Below, piece by piece: positions 1 through 8,749 of a DNA stretch of 64,000 bases. The notes under the pieces were generated by a model. That model saw only the letters and a program-made list of their open reading frames with translations. It was not told the origin of the DNA and did not search any database. Position 1 is the first letter of the stretch, and each line of letters starts with the position of its first letter. The translations under genes were made by a program, and so were the position numbers. The DNA is from Pollutimonas thiosulfatoxidans (lineage in GTDB: Bacteria; Pseudomonadota; Gammaproteobacteria; Burkholderiales; Burkholderiaceae_B): the NCBI RefSeq assembly GCF_004022565.1, contig NZ_CP022987.1:496001-560000 (forward strand), read 5' to 3'.

Positions 1-1
1 G

Positions 2-250
2 GTCGTCAATTCCACCAAGTCGATGACCGGTCATCTGCTGGGGGCGGCCGGCGGCATCGAAGCGGTTTTCACTACGCTGGCTGTCTACCACCAAATATCG
101 CCGCCCACGATCAACATCTTCAACCAGGACCCAGAGTGCGACCTGGACTACTGCGCCAACGAAGCGCGCAACATGAAGATAGACGTGGCGCTGTCCAACT
201 CCTTCGGATTTGGCGGCACCAACGGTTCCATGATCGTGCGGAGGCTCTAG
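2..250 (+). CDS. fabF: 3-oxoacyl-[acyl-carrier-protein] synthase II (C-terminal part)
   Basis: Only the last 82 codons or so lie in the window; the gene runs in from the left edge. FabF condenses malonyl-ACP with a growing acyl-ACP in fatty acid elongation (family knowledge). The motif STKSMTGHLLGAAGG near the left edge contains the conserved lysine and the active-site histidine of the thiolase fold, and the tail NSFGFGGTNGS is the usual glycine-rich KAS ending. It is followed 13 bases later by a small gene that couples to rpoE, the fabF-rpoE arrangement common in betaproteobacteria. Confidence 0.95.
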   Translation, partial: VVNSTKSMTGHLLGAAGGIEAVFTTLAVYHQISPPTINIFNQDPECDLDYCANEARNMKIDVALSNSFGFGGTNGSMIVRRL

Positions 251-263
251 GCTGAGGCCCCCC

Positions 264-611
264 GTGGCTGCCACCGGGCAGTGGCCCATCCGTCGCACGC
301 ACTGGACGGATCTGGCGGGCGCCGTGCTGGGCCGGCCCTTACCCGGCCAAGGTACACTGATACTGCGCACTGACGGGTGCTGGATGATCACCAGCCACGG
401 TCAAGACCGGGTGCTGCACCTGGCCCATGCCTGGCAAGCATGGGCGTGGCTTACCCTCAGACTGGGCGACGACCCGCCTGTAGCGGCGTCGTCGGTACAG
501 GTCACTATTTGGAAAGCCGCCGTCCCGAAGGCGGCGTGGCGCCAGTTGTGTCTGGCCGTGGCCCGGCAGCTTGCGCTGCCACGACGGGCCCATATCAAGG
601 AAGCCTCATGA
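264..611 (+). CDS. Short YgfX-like protein upstream of rpoE
   Basis: A 115-residue protein with a GTG start at 264 that fits between fabF and rpoE. Its stop TGA (609-611) overlaps the rpoE start as ATGA, so the two are probably translationally coupled. The pattern LRTDGCWMI, then HAWQAWAWLTLRL, then AAWRQLCLAVARQL resembles the soluble C-terminal part of YgfX/CptA-type proteins. The usual N-terminal pair of membrane helices is not evident, so membership is tentative. No signal peptide is seen. The codon pattern and the tight fit make it a likely real gene, but the function is unknown and the YgfX link is inference from a remembered pattern. Confidence 0.6.
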   Translation: MAATGQWPIRRTHWTDLAGAVLGRPLPGQGTLILRTDGCWMITSHGQDRVLHLAHAWQAWAWLTLRLGDDPPVAASSVQVTIWKAAVPKAAWRQLCLAVARQLALPRRAHIKEAS

Positions 612-1207
612 GCGAACGCGATGTCGATGCCGAACTGGTTGCACGAGTTCAGCGTGGCGACAAGCGCGCGTTCGATTTATTGGTTCTGAAGTATCAGCGC
701 AAAATCATGCGCCTGCTGTCGCGAATGATACGTGACCCGGCCGAGGTCGAGGACGTGGCCCAGGAGGCCTTCATCAAGGCCTATCGAGCCTTGCCGCAAT
801 TTCGCGGCGACAGCGCCTTTTATACATGGTTGTATCGGATCGCCATCAATACCGCCCGTAACTGGCAGGCCGCCAGCGGGCGGCGTCCCATTACGCTAAA
901 TGCAATAGAAACCGAAGACGGTGAAACTTTTAGCCAGATCGATAACCTAACTGACAACAGCACCCCCGAATCCACGCTGGCCAGCCGCCAGGTGGTCGAA
1001 ACCGTCAACAAGGCCATCAACAGTTTGCCCGATGACCTGCGCACGGCAATTGTGCTGCGTGAAATCGAAGGTATGAGTTACGAAGACATCGCCCAGAGCA
1101 TGGGCTGCCCGATCGGTACGGTGCGCTCTCGCATCTTCCGCGCCCGGGAAGCCATCGCCGCCCAACTGCGGCCTGTGCTCGAAAGCGATACCGAGCGTCG
1201 TTGGTAA
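608..1207 (+). CDS. rpoE: RNA polymerase sigma factor RpoE (AlgU type)
   Basis: A 199-residue ECF sigma factor of the RpoE/AlgU group that directs transcription of envelope-stress genes. Region 2 shows LVLKYQRKIMRLLSRMIRD, then DVAQEAFIKAYRAL, then FYTWLYRIAINTARN. Region 4 shows LPDDLRTAIVLREIEGMSYEDIA followed by the helix-turn-helix MGCPIGTVRSRIFRARE. The start MSERDVD at 608 matches the family N-terminus. A much longer in-frame extension upstream (to 377) is rejected because it would overlap the preceding gene in another frame. The anti-sigma gene rseA follows after 10 bases, the standard sigma-E operon. I see no clear sigma-E-type promoter upstream. Confidence 0.97.
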   Translation: MSERDVDAELVARVQRGDKRAFDLLVLKYQRKIMRLLSRMIRDPAEVEDVAQEAFIKAYRALPQFRGDSAFYTWLYRIAINTARNWQAASGRRPITLNAIETEDGETFSQIDNLTDNSTPESTLASRQVVETVNKAINSLPDDLRTAIVLREIEGMSYEDIAQSMGCPIGTVRSRIFRAREAIAAQLRPVLESDTERRW

Positions 1208-1217
1208 GGAGCCAGGA

Positions 1218-1718
1218 ATGCAAGCGGTCCATCAAGCCAGAGTCGAACAGGAAGAAGAAACTTCCTGGGAAGCATCCGTATCCACCTGGATAGACGGAGA
1301 GGGCGAACCGCGGCCGGAAGAGCTTGATTCGCCCTACGGCCGCCAGGTGTGGGACACCTATCACCTTATCGGCGACGTCATGCGCAATGAGGATCTGGCC
1401 ATTAAACCCAGCGATCTTTTCTACGCCCGCGTCTCCAAGGCTATCGACGCCGAGCCGCACATCGTCGCGCCGCGCCTTGCGCGCCGCCGCGGGCCCTTGC
1501 GCGCCGGCCTTTCCGGCTTGGCTGTAGCGGCTGCAGTGGCCACGGTAGTGTGGGTCGCCTTGCCTTACTTTTCGGCTCCCGGAACTCCTGCGGCGCAAGA
1601 CACCCAAGTGCTCGCCAGCGCGGCCGACGATCCCGGCTTCAACGACTACCTGGACGCTCATCGCGAAATCGCCGGCATGAACCCCGTGCGCCAGGCATCG
1701 TTCGAGGTCGCTCGCTAA
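1218..1718 (+). CDS. rseA: Anti-sigma-E factor RseA (MucA-like)
   Basis: A 166-residue single-pass inner-membrane anti-sigma factor that holds RpoE until regulated proteolysis (family role). The acidic N-terminal cytoplasmic domain contains WEASVSTWIDGEGE and WDTYHLIGDVMR, typical of RseA/MucA. One transmembrane helix lies at about residues 97-118, followed by a short periplasmic tail ending HREIAGMNPVRQASFEVAR. SD-like AGGAG sits just before the ATG. Its TAA stop (1716-1718) shares a base with the ATG of rseB. Sequence conservation in this family is low, so the call leans on context as well as on the motif. Confidence 0.93.
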   Translation: MQAVHQARVEQEEETSWEASVSTWIDGEGEPRPEELDSPYGRQVWDTYHLIGDVMRNEDLAIKPSDLFYARVSKAIDAEPHIVAPRLARRRGPLRAGLSGLAVAAAVATVVWVALPYFSAPGTPAAQDTQVLASAADDPGFNDYLDAHREIAGMNPVRQASFEVAR

Positions 1719-2740
1719 TGCGCAGGGCTGCCCGCAAGCTGCTTGCTCACCGTCGATGGTATTACGCTCTGGCGCTGGTGACTGCCTGTGCGGTCGCCAC
1801 GCCAGGTTATGCGGCAGACGCGCCCGACGACAGCACAGTGCCTGCCGTAGCCTTGCTTAAAAAGATGCACGCCGCCGCCCGTCAACTGGATTACGCCGGC
1901 GTCTATACCTACCAACACGGCTCCACCATGGTGTCATCCCGCGTGACCCATGTGGTTGACGGCACGGGCGAGCGCGAACGCATCGAGATGCTGGACGGGC
2001 CACAGCGCGAGTTTTTGCGCCATAACGACATCACGCAATTCCTGGTACCGGAAAAGAAGCTGGTCGTTGTCGAGCGTCGACGCATGGATCGCTTCCCGGC
2101 GTTGCTGTTGGGCGATGGCGCCGCCGTTGGCGAGCATTACGAAATAAGTATCCAGCCCACGCAACGGCGCATCGCTGGCCGCGAGTGCACGGTCATACAG
2201 TTGCTACCCCGAGACGAACATCGCTACGGCTATCGCCTGTGCGCAGATACCGAAACCAATTTGCTGCTGAAGGCCCAGACCGTCAGTCTGGATCAGGGGG
2301 TAGTGGATCAAATTTCCTTCACCAGCTTGCAACTGGGCGACAAGGTGGTGCCTGGCCAGTTGGCCTCGAATTGGAACTTTAAGGACTGGCGGGTACTCGA
2401 AACCGCCATGACACCGATAGATCTTGCAGCAAAAGGCTGGCGCATTCCCTTCCCACCGGGCTTCGCTCCGGTAACTCAGGTGTCCCGGCCCATGAAAGCC
2501 GGGCGGCCGGTCAGCCAGATGGTAATCACCGACGGCCTGGCCGCCATCTCGATCTTTATCGAGCCGCACGACCCTGCCGGCCCGCCCGCAGGCACCGGCG
2601 TGGCGGCCAGCAAGGGCGCCATGAATATCTATCGCACCCGAGTCGGAGAATTCTGGCTCACTACCCTGGGCGAGGTGCCGGCAGGCACTTTGCGCGACAT
2701 CGCCGAGAGCACCGAATACGTGCCATTGGCCAGCCACTAA
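1718..2740 (+). CDS. rseB: Sigma-E regulatory protein RseB (MucB-like)
   Basis: A 340-residue periplasmic protein that binds RseA and senses envelope damage, delaying RseA cleavage (family role). The ATG at 1718 overlaps the rseA stop by one base; an in-frame extension to 1550 is rejected because it runs through rseA. The N-terminus MRRAARKLLAHRRWYYALAL... ending GYAADA is a signal peptide. The LolA-like fold is indicated by LDYAGVYTYQHG, then the long beta-rich region, and a C-terminal MucB/RseB domain with ISIFIEP and FWLTTLGEVPAGTLRDIAES. mucD follows 27 bases later. A mucC gene, present in pseudomonads, is absent. Confidence 0.95.
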   Translation: MRRAARKLLAHRRWYYALALVTACAVATPGYAADAPDDSTVPAVALLKKMHAAARQLDYAGVYTYQHGSTMVSSRVTHVVDGTGERERIEMLDGPQREFLRHNDITQFLVPEKKLVVVERRRMDRFPALLLGDGAAVGEHYEISIQPTQRRIAGRECTVIQLLPRDEHRYGYRLCADTETNLLLKAQTVSLDQGVVDQISFTSLQLGDKVVPGQLASNWNFKDWRVLETAMTPIDLAAKGWRIPFPPGFAPVTQVSRPMKAGRPVSQMVITDGLAAISIFIEPHDPAGPPAGTGVAASKGAMNIYRTRVGEFWLTTLGEVPAGTLRDIAESTEYVPLASH

Positions 2741-2767
2741 TAATTCAATTTTCAAACCAGGAGTTTC

Positions 2768-4267
2768 ATGATGCTTTCTGCTTACACCAGCAACGGAAAA
2801 ATCAAACGACTGCTTGCATGCGCTTCTGCTACGCTGCTCGTGGCTTGTACCACGATAGGCGCCGTGACCAGCGCGCAGCCGACATCAACGCCAGTGCCAG
2901 TGCTGGCCGTGCCCGACTTCACACAAGTGGTCGCCGACACCGAAGGTTCGGTAGTCAATATCCGCACTACCGAGGCGGTGCCGGTACGCAATCCGGCCAT
3001 GGGACCCAACAGCAACGATCCCTACGAGATGTTCCGCTGGTTCTTCGGACCGGATTTCATGCCGCCGGGCATGCCCGGTCCGCGCCAACGCAACACCCCT
3101 GACGCCGCGCCCCAAGAGCGCACGGTGCCACGTGGGGTGGGCTCGGGTTTTATTATCTCGGAAGACGGCTACATACTGACCAACAACCACGTCGTTGCCA
3201 AGTCCAATGGCATCTTCGTGACCATGACCTCGGGCAAGGAATACAAGGCCACTATCGTGGGCACCGATCCGCGCACTGACGTGGCCTTGCTCAAGATCGA
3301 TGCCGATGGCCTCAAGCCCCTGCCTATAGGCGACTCCACGACCCTCAAGAAGGGCCAGTGGGTATTGGCTATCGGTTCGCCGTTTGGACTGGATTCCACC
3401 GTCACATCGGGCATCGTCAGCGCCATTAATCGCGATACGGGCGACTACCTGCCCTTCATCCAGACCGACGTGGCAGTGAACCCCGGCAACTCGGGCGGGC
3501 CGCTTATTAACCTGGCCGGTCAAGTCGTCGGCGTCAACTCGCAAATCATTTCGCAAAGCGGCGGCTTCATGGGTATTTCCCTGGCCATCCCCATCGATGA
3601 AGTCATGCGGGTCGTCGAGCAGCTCAAGGCGCACGGCAAGGTTACGCGCGGTCGTATCGGCGTGCAGATTGCACCGGTCTCGGAAGATGTCGCCAAAGCT
3701 ATCGGCCTGGAAGAGGCCAAGGGCGCCATGGTCAGCAACGTAGAAGAGGGCGGTCCTGCCGACGACGCGGGCATCCGGTCCGGCGACGTCATCATCAAGT
3801 TTGATGGCAAAGACATCTCGCACATGACCGATCTGCCCCGCATCGTTGGCGCAACCAAGCCGGGCGGCAAGGTGGACATGCAGGTGTGGCGCAAGGGCAA
3901 GGCGGTTACGCTGAAAGTTACGGTGGGCGAAATGCCGTCGCCGGACAGCGAAACGGCAAGTCCGACCGCCGAGCCACCCGCTGCCACGCCGGTCGATGCT
4001 TTGGGCCTCAAGGTTACCGAAGTCAGCAGCGCCCAGCGCGACAAGCTGAATATCCGTGGCGGCGTACAGGTCACACAAGCCGAAGGTCCGGCCGCTACGG
4101 CAGGGTTGGCCGAGGGCGACATCATCGTTACCATCAACGATGTCGACATCACCAGCCCCGAGCAGTACGCCAAGGTTGTTTCCGGCCTGAGCACTTCGCG
4201 GGCGGCGGCGCTTCTGGTGATGCGTGGCAATCAGTCCCAGTGGATAACGGTTACACCGGAAAAATAA
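2768..4267 (+). CDS. mucD: Periplasmic serine protease MucD/DegP family
   Basis: A 499-residue HtrA-type protease/chaperone. The catalytic triad is visible as His141 in ILTNNHVV, Asp171 in DPRTDVALLKI and Ser242 in NPGNSGGPL. Two PDZ domains follow, the first around RGRIGVQIAPV and GPADDAGIRSGDVIIKFDG, the second at the C-terminus around GPAATAGLAEGDIIVTINDV. The N-terminus is hydrophobic and contains LVAC (residues 24-27), which could be a lipobox; a classical signal peptide is the alternative. The second ATG (2771) is an equally good start given the AGGAG spacing. It ends the rpoE-rseA-rseB-mucD operon before an intrinsic terminator. Confidence 0.96.
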   Translation: MMLSAYTSNGKIKRLLACASATLLVACTTIGAVTSAQPTSTPVPVLAVPDFTQVVADTEGSVVNIRTTEAVPVRNPAMGPNSNDPYEMFRWFFGPDFMPPGMPGPRQRNTPDAAPQERTVPRGVGSGFIISEDGYILTNNHVVAKSNGIFVTMTSGKEYKATIVGTDPRTDVALLKIDADGLKPLPIGDSTTLKKGQWVLAIGSPFGLDSTVTSGIVSAINRDTGDYLPFIQTDVAVNPGNSGGPLINLAGQVVGVNSQIISQSGGFMGISLAIPIDEVMRVVEQLKAHGKVTRGRIGVQIAPVSEDVAKAIGLEEAKGAMVSNVEEGGPADDAGIRSGDVIIKFDGKDISHMTDLPRIVGATKPGGKVDMQVWRKGKAVTLKVTVGEMPSPDSETASPTAEPPAATPVDALGLKVTEVSSAQRDKLNIRGGVQVTQAEGPAATAGLAEGDIIVTINDVDITSPEQYAKVVSGLSTSRAAALLVMRGNQSQWITVTPEK

Positions 4268-4296
4268 TCCCAGAAACGGCTAAAATGCGGTAAAGC

Positions 4297-4328
4297 AAAA
4301 GGGGGCGCCCTCTGGCGTCCCCTTTTTT
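4297..4328 (+). terminator. Intrinsic terminator after mucD
   Basis: GGGGGCGCC (4301-4309) pairs with GGCGTCCCC (4314-4322), with one G-T wobble and the loop CTCT. The stem is flanked by AAAA and followed by TTTTTT. It ends the sigma-E operon 30 bases after the mucD stop and separates it from lepA. Confidence 0.9.
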
Positions 4329-4356
4329 GTGGCTGTTTAGTCGGCCTCTCTATAAT
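4327..4356 (+). promoter_or_regulatory. Probable sigma-70 promoter of lepA
   Basis: A perfect -10 hexamer TATAAT lies at 4351-4356 with a weak -35 TTGTGG at 4327-4332 (18-bp spacer), directly after the mucD terminator and 43 bases before the lepA ATG. The -35 is poor, so the call rests on the -10 and the position. Confidence 0.5.
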
Positions 4357-4398
4357 TACCCGCTCATCATCCCCGATCGGGCTTTACCCTGCAGGTTT

Positions 4399-6192
4399 AT
4401 GGATCACATCCGCAACTTCTCCATCATTGCTCATATCGACCATGGCAAATCCACGCTGGCTGACCGCCTGATTCATCGCTGCGGTGGCTTGGCAGACCGT
4501 GAAATGTCCATGCAAGTTCTTGATTCCATGGATATCGAGCGTGAGCGCGGCATTACCATCAAGGCACAGACAGCCGCTTTGGAGTACAAGGCCCGGGACG
4601 GCAAGGTTTATGCACTGAACCTTATCGACACCCCCGGCCACGTGGACTTCTCTTACGAGGTCAGCCGGTCATTGTCGGCTTGTGAAGGAGCCTTGTTGGT
4701 CGTGGACGCCACGCAAGGCGTCGAAGCCCAGACCGTCGCAAACTGTTATACGGCGATCGAGCTCGGTGTGGAAGTCATCCCCGTGCTGAACAAGATGGAT
4801 CTGCCGTCTGCCGACCCCGAAGGCGCTCGCCAGGAGGTCGAGGACGTTATCGGTATCGACGCTTCCGAAGCGATCTTATGCAGTGCCAAGACCGGTATGG
4901 GCATTGACGATATCCTCGAAGACATCGTGGCCAAGGTGCCCGCACCCGTAGGCGATCCCACCAAACCGCTGCAGGCGCTCATCATCGACTCGTGGTTCGA
5001 TAACTACGTCGGCGTCGTCATGCTGGTGCGTATCGTCAACGGGGTGCTCAAGCCCAAAGAAAAAATCCAATTGATGGCCTCCGGCTTTACCCACCTGTGC
5101 GAACAGGTGGGGGTATTTACGCCAAAATCCGTCAACCGCAGCCATTTGTCTGCCGGCGAAGTCGGCTTTGTGATTGCCGGCATCAAGGAACTGGAACACG
5201 CCAAGGTCGGTGACACCGTCACTTTGGCCGGCAAGCCGGCCTCGGCCGCCTTGCCGGGCTTCAAAGAGGTCAAGCCGCAGGTATTCGCTGGGCTTTACCC
5301 GGTCGAAAGCAGCGAATACGACCAATTGCGCGACTCGCTGGAAAAACTCAAGCTTAACGATTCATCGTTGATGTTCGAACCCGAGGTCTCCCAGGCTTTG
5401 GGTTTTGGCTTTCGCTGCGGCTTTCTGGGCTTGCTGCACATGGAAATCGTGCAGGAACGCCTCGAACGCGAATTCGATATGGACATCATCACCACGGCGC
5501 CGTCCGTGGTGTACGAAGTACAACACCGCGACGGCACCGTGGCCATGATAGAAAGCCCGTCGCGCATGCCCGAAGTCGGTGACATCGCCGAAATCCGCGA
5601 ACCCATCGTGACAATTACCCTGTTCATGCCCCAAGAATACGTCGGGCCGGTGATGTCGCTATGCATGGCCAAGCGCGGCGTGCAACTGAACATGACGTAC
5701 CATGGTCGCCAGGTGCATCTTATGTACGAGATGCCTTTGGCCGAGATCGTGCTCGACTTTTTCGACAAGCTCAAGTCGGTCTCACGCGGCTATGCTTCCA
5801 TGGATTACGACTTCAAGGAGTACGCCGCTGCCGACGTGGTGCGTGTGGACCTGGTCATCAATGGAGATCGTGTCGATGCGTTATCCATGATGGTGCACCG
5901 CAGTAACGCCCGCTATCGGGGCCGCGAAGTGGTCTCCAAGATGCGTAGTCTGATTCCCCGGCAGATGTTCGATATTGCCATCCAGGCCGCCATAGGCGCC
6001 GAAGTGGTCGCCCGCGAGAACGTGAAGGCCCTGCGCAAGAACGTACTGGCCAAGTGCTATGGTGGTGATATTTCGCGCAAGAAGAAATTGCTGGAGAAGC
6101 AGAAGGCCGGCAAGAAACGAATGAAGCAGGTCGGCAACGTAGAGATTCCTCAGGAAGCTTTCCTGGCGATTCTGCAGGTCGAGGACAAATAA
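4399..6192 (+). CDS. lepA: Elongation factor 4 (LepA) GTPase
   Basis: A 597-residue ribosome-associated GTPase that acts on stalled or mistranslocated ribosomes and in subunit biogenesis. The start MDHIRNFSIIAHIDHGKST at 4399 matches the family; upstream codons back to 4327 are rejected. G1 is AHIDHGKST, G3 is DTPGHVDF, G4 is NKMD and G5 is SAKTG. The EF-G-like domains and the LepA-specific C-terminal domain with AKCYGGDISRKKKLLEKQKAGKKRMK follow. The length is as expected. lepB follows after a short gap, and lepA-lepB-rnc-era-recO looks like one transcript. Confidence 0.98.
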   Translation: MDHIRNFSIIAHIDHGKSTLADRLIHRCGGLADREMSMQVLDSMDIERERGITIKAQTAALEYKARDGKVYALNLIDTPGHVDFSYEVSRSLSACEGALLVVDATQGVEAQTVANCYTAIELGVEVIPVLNKMDLPSADPEGARQEVEDVIGIDASEAILCSAKTGMGIDDILEDIVAKVPAPVGDPTKPLQALIIDSWFDNYVGVVMLVRIVNGVLKPKEKIQLMASGFTHLCEQVGVFTPKSVNRSHLSAGEVGFVIAGIKELEHAKVGDTVTLAGKPASAALPGFKEVKPQVFAGLYPVESSEYDQLRDSLEKLKLNDSSLMFEPEVSQALGFGFRCGFLGLLHMEIVQERLEREFDMDIITTAPSVVYEVQHRDGTVAMIESPSRMPEVGDIAEIREPIVTITLFMPQEYVGPVMSLCMAKRGVQLNMTYHGRQVHLMYEMPLAEIVLDFFDKLKSVSRGYASMDYDFKEYAAADVVRVDLVINGDRVDALSMMVHRSNARYRGREVVSKMRSLIPRQMFDIAIQAAIGAEVVARENVKALRKNVLAKCYGGDISRKKKLLEKQKAGKKRMKQVGNVEIPQEAFLAILQVEDK

Positions 6193-6219
6193 CTTGAAAA
6201 ACAAGAAGGTGTGCCGGGT

Positions 6220-7107
6220 ATGAGCTGGGATTTCGCTCTGATTCTATTTTTGCTGCTGTTGTTGACTGGCATAGTGTGGTTTCTGGATTTTTTCCATCTG
6301 CGTGCCCGCCGTCGCGCCGCTGGCGTCACCGCGATGGCGGCTACCGAGCACATCACCGTCGGGATGGCGCCGCCCGAGGCTCAGCGCCTGCGCCAGCAAG
6401 CTTACGACAAGGCCAATAAGGCGCCGTGGTGGATAGAGTATTGCGTCAGCTTTTTTCCGGTCATCTTGTTTGTTTTTGCGCTGCGCTCTTTCATTGTCGA
6501 GCCGTTTCGGATTCCCTCGGGATCCATGCTGCCCACCTTGCAAAACGGCGACCTGATCCTGGTCAATAAATTTCAGTATGGCATCAGGCTGCCGGTGCTC
6601 GACAAGAAGATCGTCGAGATAGGATCGCCACGTCGTGGCGACGTCATGGTGTTTCGCTATCCGGTAGATCCGGATGTCGACTATATCAAGCGCGTGGTGG
6701 GTCTACCGGGCGATGTCGTGCAATACCGCAACAAGTCGCTTACGATAAACGACCAGCCGGTCCCCACGGCACGCGATGGCGACTTTTTCGAGCCTGACCG
6801 TTCCGCCTATGTGGGCCGGTACACTGAAAAACTGGGCAAGGTCGAACACCGCATACTGCTCAACAAGCAAGCACCGCAAGGCTACATGCCTATTACCGAT
6901 TTCCCCTATCGCGAGAATTGCGAATACCTGAGCAACGGCGTGCGCTGCACGGTTCCGCCCGGGCATTATTTCATGATGGGCGATAACCGCGACAACAGCC
7001 TCGACAGCCGCTATTGGGGTTTTGTTCCGGATGAGTACATCGTCGGACGGGCGTTCTTCATCTGGATGAACTTCCGGGAACCCAGCCGCATAGGTGGTTT
7101 CCGCTAA
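6220..7107 (+). CDS. lepB: Signal peptidase I
   Basis: A 295-residue inner-membrane serine protease that removes signal peptides. The ATG at 6220 is chosen because AGAAGG ends 10 bases upstream; the GTG at 6211 would be too close to it. Two N-terminal membrane segments (about residues 1-20 and 70-90) precede the catalytic domain. The Ser box is FRIPSGSMLPTLQNGD, the Lys general base lies in DYIKRVVGLPGD, and the late box GDNRDNSLDSRYWG is intact. The stop TAA overlaps the ATG of rnc by one base. Box spacing is normal for a betaproteobacterial LepB. Confidence 0.98.
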   Translation: MSWDFALILFLLLLLTGIVWFLDFFHLRARRRAAGVTAMAATEHITVGMAPPEAQRLRQQAYDKANKAPWWIEYCVSFFPVILFVFALRSFIVEPFRIPSGSMLPTLQNGDLILVNKFQYGIRLPVLDKKIVEIGSPRRGDVMVFRYPVDPDVDYIKRVVGLPGDVVQYRNKSLTINDQPVPTARDGDFFEPDRSAYVGRYTEKLGKVEHRILLNKQAPQGYMPITDFPYRENCEYLSNGVRCTVPPGHYFMMGDNRDNSLDSRYWGFVPDEYIVGRAFFIWMNFREPSRIGGFR

Positions 7108-7865
7108 TGGCCGGACTGGCGTCCTTACAGGCTGCGCTGGGCCACGAGTTCAGCGACGCCTCTTTGCTTGAACAGGCGCTGACTCATCGCAGCCATAGCG
7201 CCAAGCATAACGAGCGCCTGGAGTTTCTGGGCGACTCGGTGCTTAATTTCGTGGTCGCCTCGCTGTTGTTCGAGCGCTTTACCAAGATAGACGAAGGCGA
7301 CCTGTCGCGTTTGCGCGCCAGCCTGGTCAAGCAGGCTTCGCTTGCCGATATCGCCACGCGCTTGTCCTTGTCGCAGTATTTGCGACTGGGCGAGGGCGAG
7401 CTGAAAAGCGGCGGCTTCCGTCGACCGTCCATTCTGGCCGATGCGCTCGAGGCTTTGTTCGCCGCCGTCTTCCTTGATGGCGGGTTCGACGCGGCCCGCA
7501 AGGTCATCGCCCGGCAATACGAATCGATACTGGTCAATGTTGACCCCAAAACGCTGGGCAAAGATCCCAAGACGCTGCTGCAGGAACTCCTGCAAGCCCG
7601 CAAACTGGATCTTCCGCTCTACACCGTTGTCGCCACCCATGGCGCGGCGCATAATCAGATGTTCGAGGTGGAGTGCCAGATACCCAAGCTCGACATCAAG
7701 GTGTCTGCCGGCGGCTCCAGCCGACGCGCAGCCGAACAGTCGGCTGCGCAGTTGGCGATTGCCGCCATCGATGCCCTGACACCAGCCAAAGGCTCAGGTC
7801 GTTCGCGCGCACGCAAGTCGGCGCAGTTGTCCTTGCCGGTGGCCGTGTCCCAGGAGACCAAATGA
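7107..7865 (+). CDS. rnc: Ribonuclease III
   Basis: A 252-residue double-stranded-RNA endonuclease for rRNA and mRNA processing. The signature ERLEFLGDSVLNFVVA lies near residues 37-52, and the second acidic motif LADALEALFAAVFLDGG carries the metal-binding Asp and Glu. A dsRNA-binding domain occupies about residues 155-225, followed by a basic low-complexity tail. The start overlaps the lepB stop (TAATG) and the stop overlaps the era start (ATGA). The lepB-rnc-era order is the classical one. Confidence 0.98.
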   Translation: MAGLASLQAALGHEFSDASLLEQALTHRSHSAKHNERLEFLGDSVLNFVVASLLFERFTKIDEGDLSRLRASLVKQASLADIATRLSLSQYLRLGEGELKSGGFRRPSILADALEALFAAVFLDGGFDAARKVIARQYESILVNVDPKTLGKDPKTLLQELLQARKLDLPLYTVVATHGAAHNQMFEVECQIPKLDIKVSAGGSSRRAAEQSAAQLAIAAIDALTPAKGSGRSRARKSAQLSLPVAVSQETK

Positions 7866-8749
7866 GCAATCCCTTTCGTTGTGGCTTCGTCGCCATTGTG
7901 GGCCGACCCAACGTCGGCAAGTCCACGCTTGCCAATGCCCTGATCGGCAGCAAGATCTCCATCGTTTCACGCAAGGCACAAACGACCCGCCACCGGATAC
8001 ACGGTGTCCTGACGCGCGAACATGAACAATTCGTTTTTGTCGATACGCCCGGATTCCAGACGCGTCATGGCGGCGCCATGAACCGCATGATGAATCGCGT
8101 CGTCACCCAGGCGCTCGCGCAAGTCGATGTCGTCGTGCATGTGGTCGAGGCGGGCAAGTGGTCGGCCGGCGACGCGCAACTGCTGCCTCTGTTGCCCGCA
8201 GACGGCAAGACCATATTGGTGGTCAACAAGGTCGACGCGGTGAAAAGCAAGAACGACATGTTTGCCTATGTCAGCAAGATCATGGCGCTCCATCCGTACT
8301 CTGCCGTGGTGCCGGTCAGCGCTTTGCGCGGCGTCCAGCTGGAGAACCTGTTGCAGGAGATCGCCACGCGCCTGCCCGAAGGCGAACCGATGTTCGAAGC
8401 CGACACACTCACCGACCGGCCCATGCGTTTTATCGTGGCCGAACTGATACGCGAGAAAATCTTTCGCCTGGTGGGGGACGAACTGCCTTACGGCTGCACC
8501 GTCGTCATCGAGGAATGGGAAGAGGACGATACCGGCGCACGCGTCGCGGCCTGCGTGGTGGTCGAACGCGATACGCACCGGCCCATTTTGCTGGGCGCCG
8601 GCGGCGGGCACATGAAACGCATCGCTTCCGAGGCCCGCCAGGACATGATCAAGTTGCTCGAGAAGCCCGTGCACCTGGAGGTGTACATCAAGGTGCGCAA
8701 GGGCTGGTCGGATCGCGAAAGCGCTCTGCGCGAATTGGGATATGAGTAG
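7862..8749 (+). CDS. era: GTPase Era
   Basis: A 295-residue GTPase for 16S rRNA maturation and 30S assembly. The start MSNPFRCGFVAIVGRPNVGKST at 7862 overlaps the rnc stop. G1 is GRPNVGKST, G3 is DTPG and G4 is NKVD. The C-terminal KH domain with the GXXG-like stretch GAGGGHMKRIASEARQDM and the end KVRKGWSDRESALRELGYE is complete. The stop overlaps the first codons of recO (ATGAGTAG), which implies coupled translation. Confidence 0.98.
   Translation: MSNPFRCGFVAIVGRPNVGKSTLANALIGSKISIVSRKAQTTRHRIHGVLTREHEQFVFVDTPGFQTRHGGAMNRMMNRVVTQALAQVDVVVHVVEAGKWSAGDAQLLPLLPADGKTILVVNKVDAVKSKNDMFAYVSKIMALHPYSAVVPVSALRGVQLENLLQEIATRLPEGEPMFEADTLTDRPMRFIVAELIREKIFRLVGDELPYGCTVVIEEWEEDDTGARVAACVVVERDTHRPILLGAGGGHMKRIASEARQDMIKLLEKPVHLEVYIKVRKGWSDRESALRELGYE

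Noticed and set aside
377..607. In-frame N-terminal extension of rpoE
   Set aside because: It would overlap the YgfX-like gene in another frame, and the RpoE family starts at MSERD.
2885..4078. Long open frame antisense to mucD (397 codons)
   Set aside because: It has no recognisable domain and lies wholly opposite a well-supported gene; such shadows are common in GC-rich DNA.
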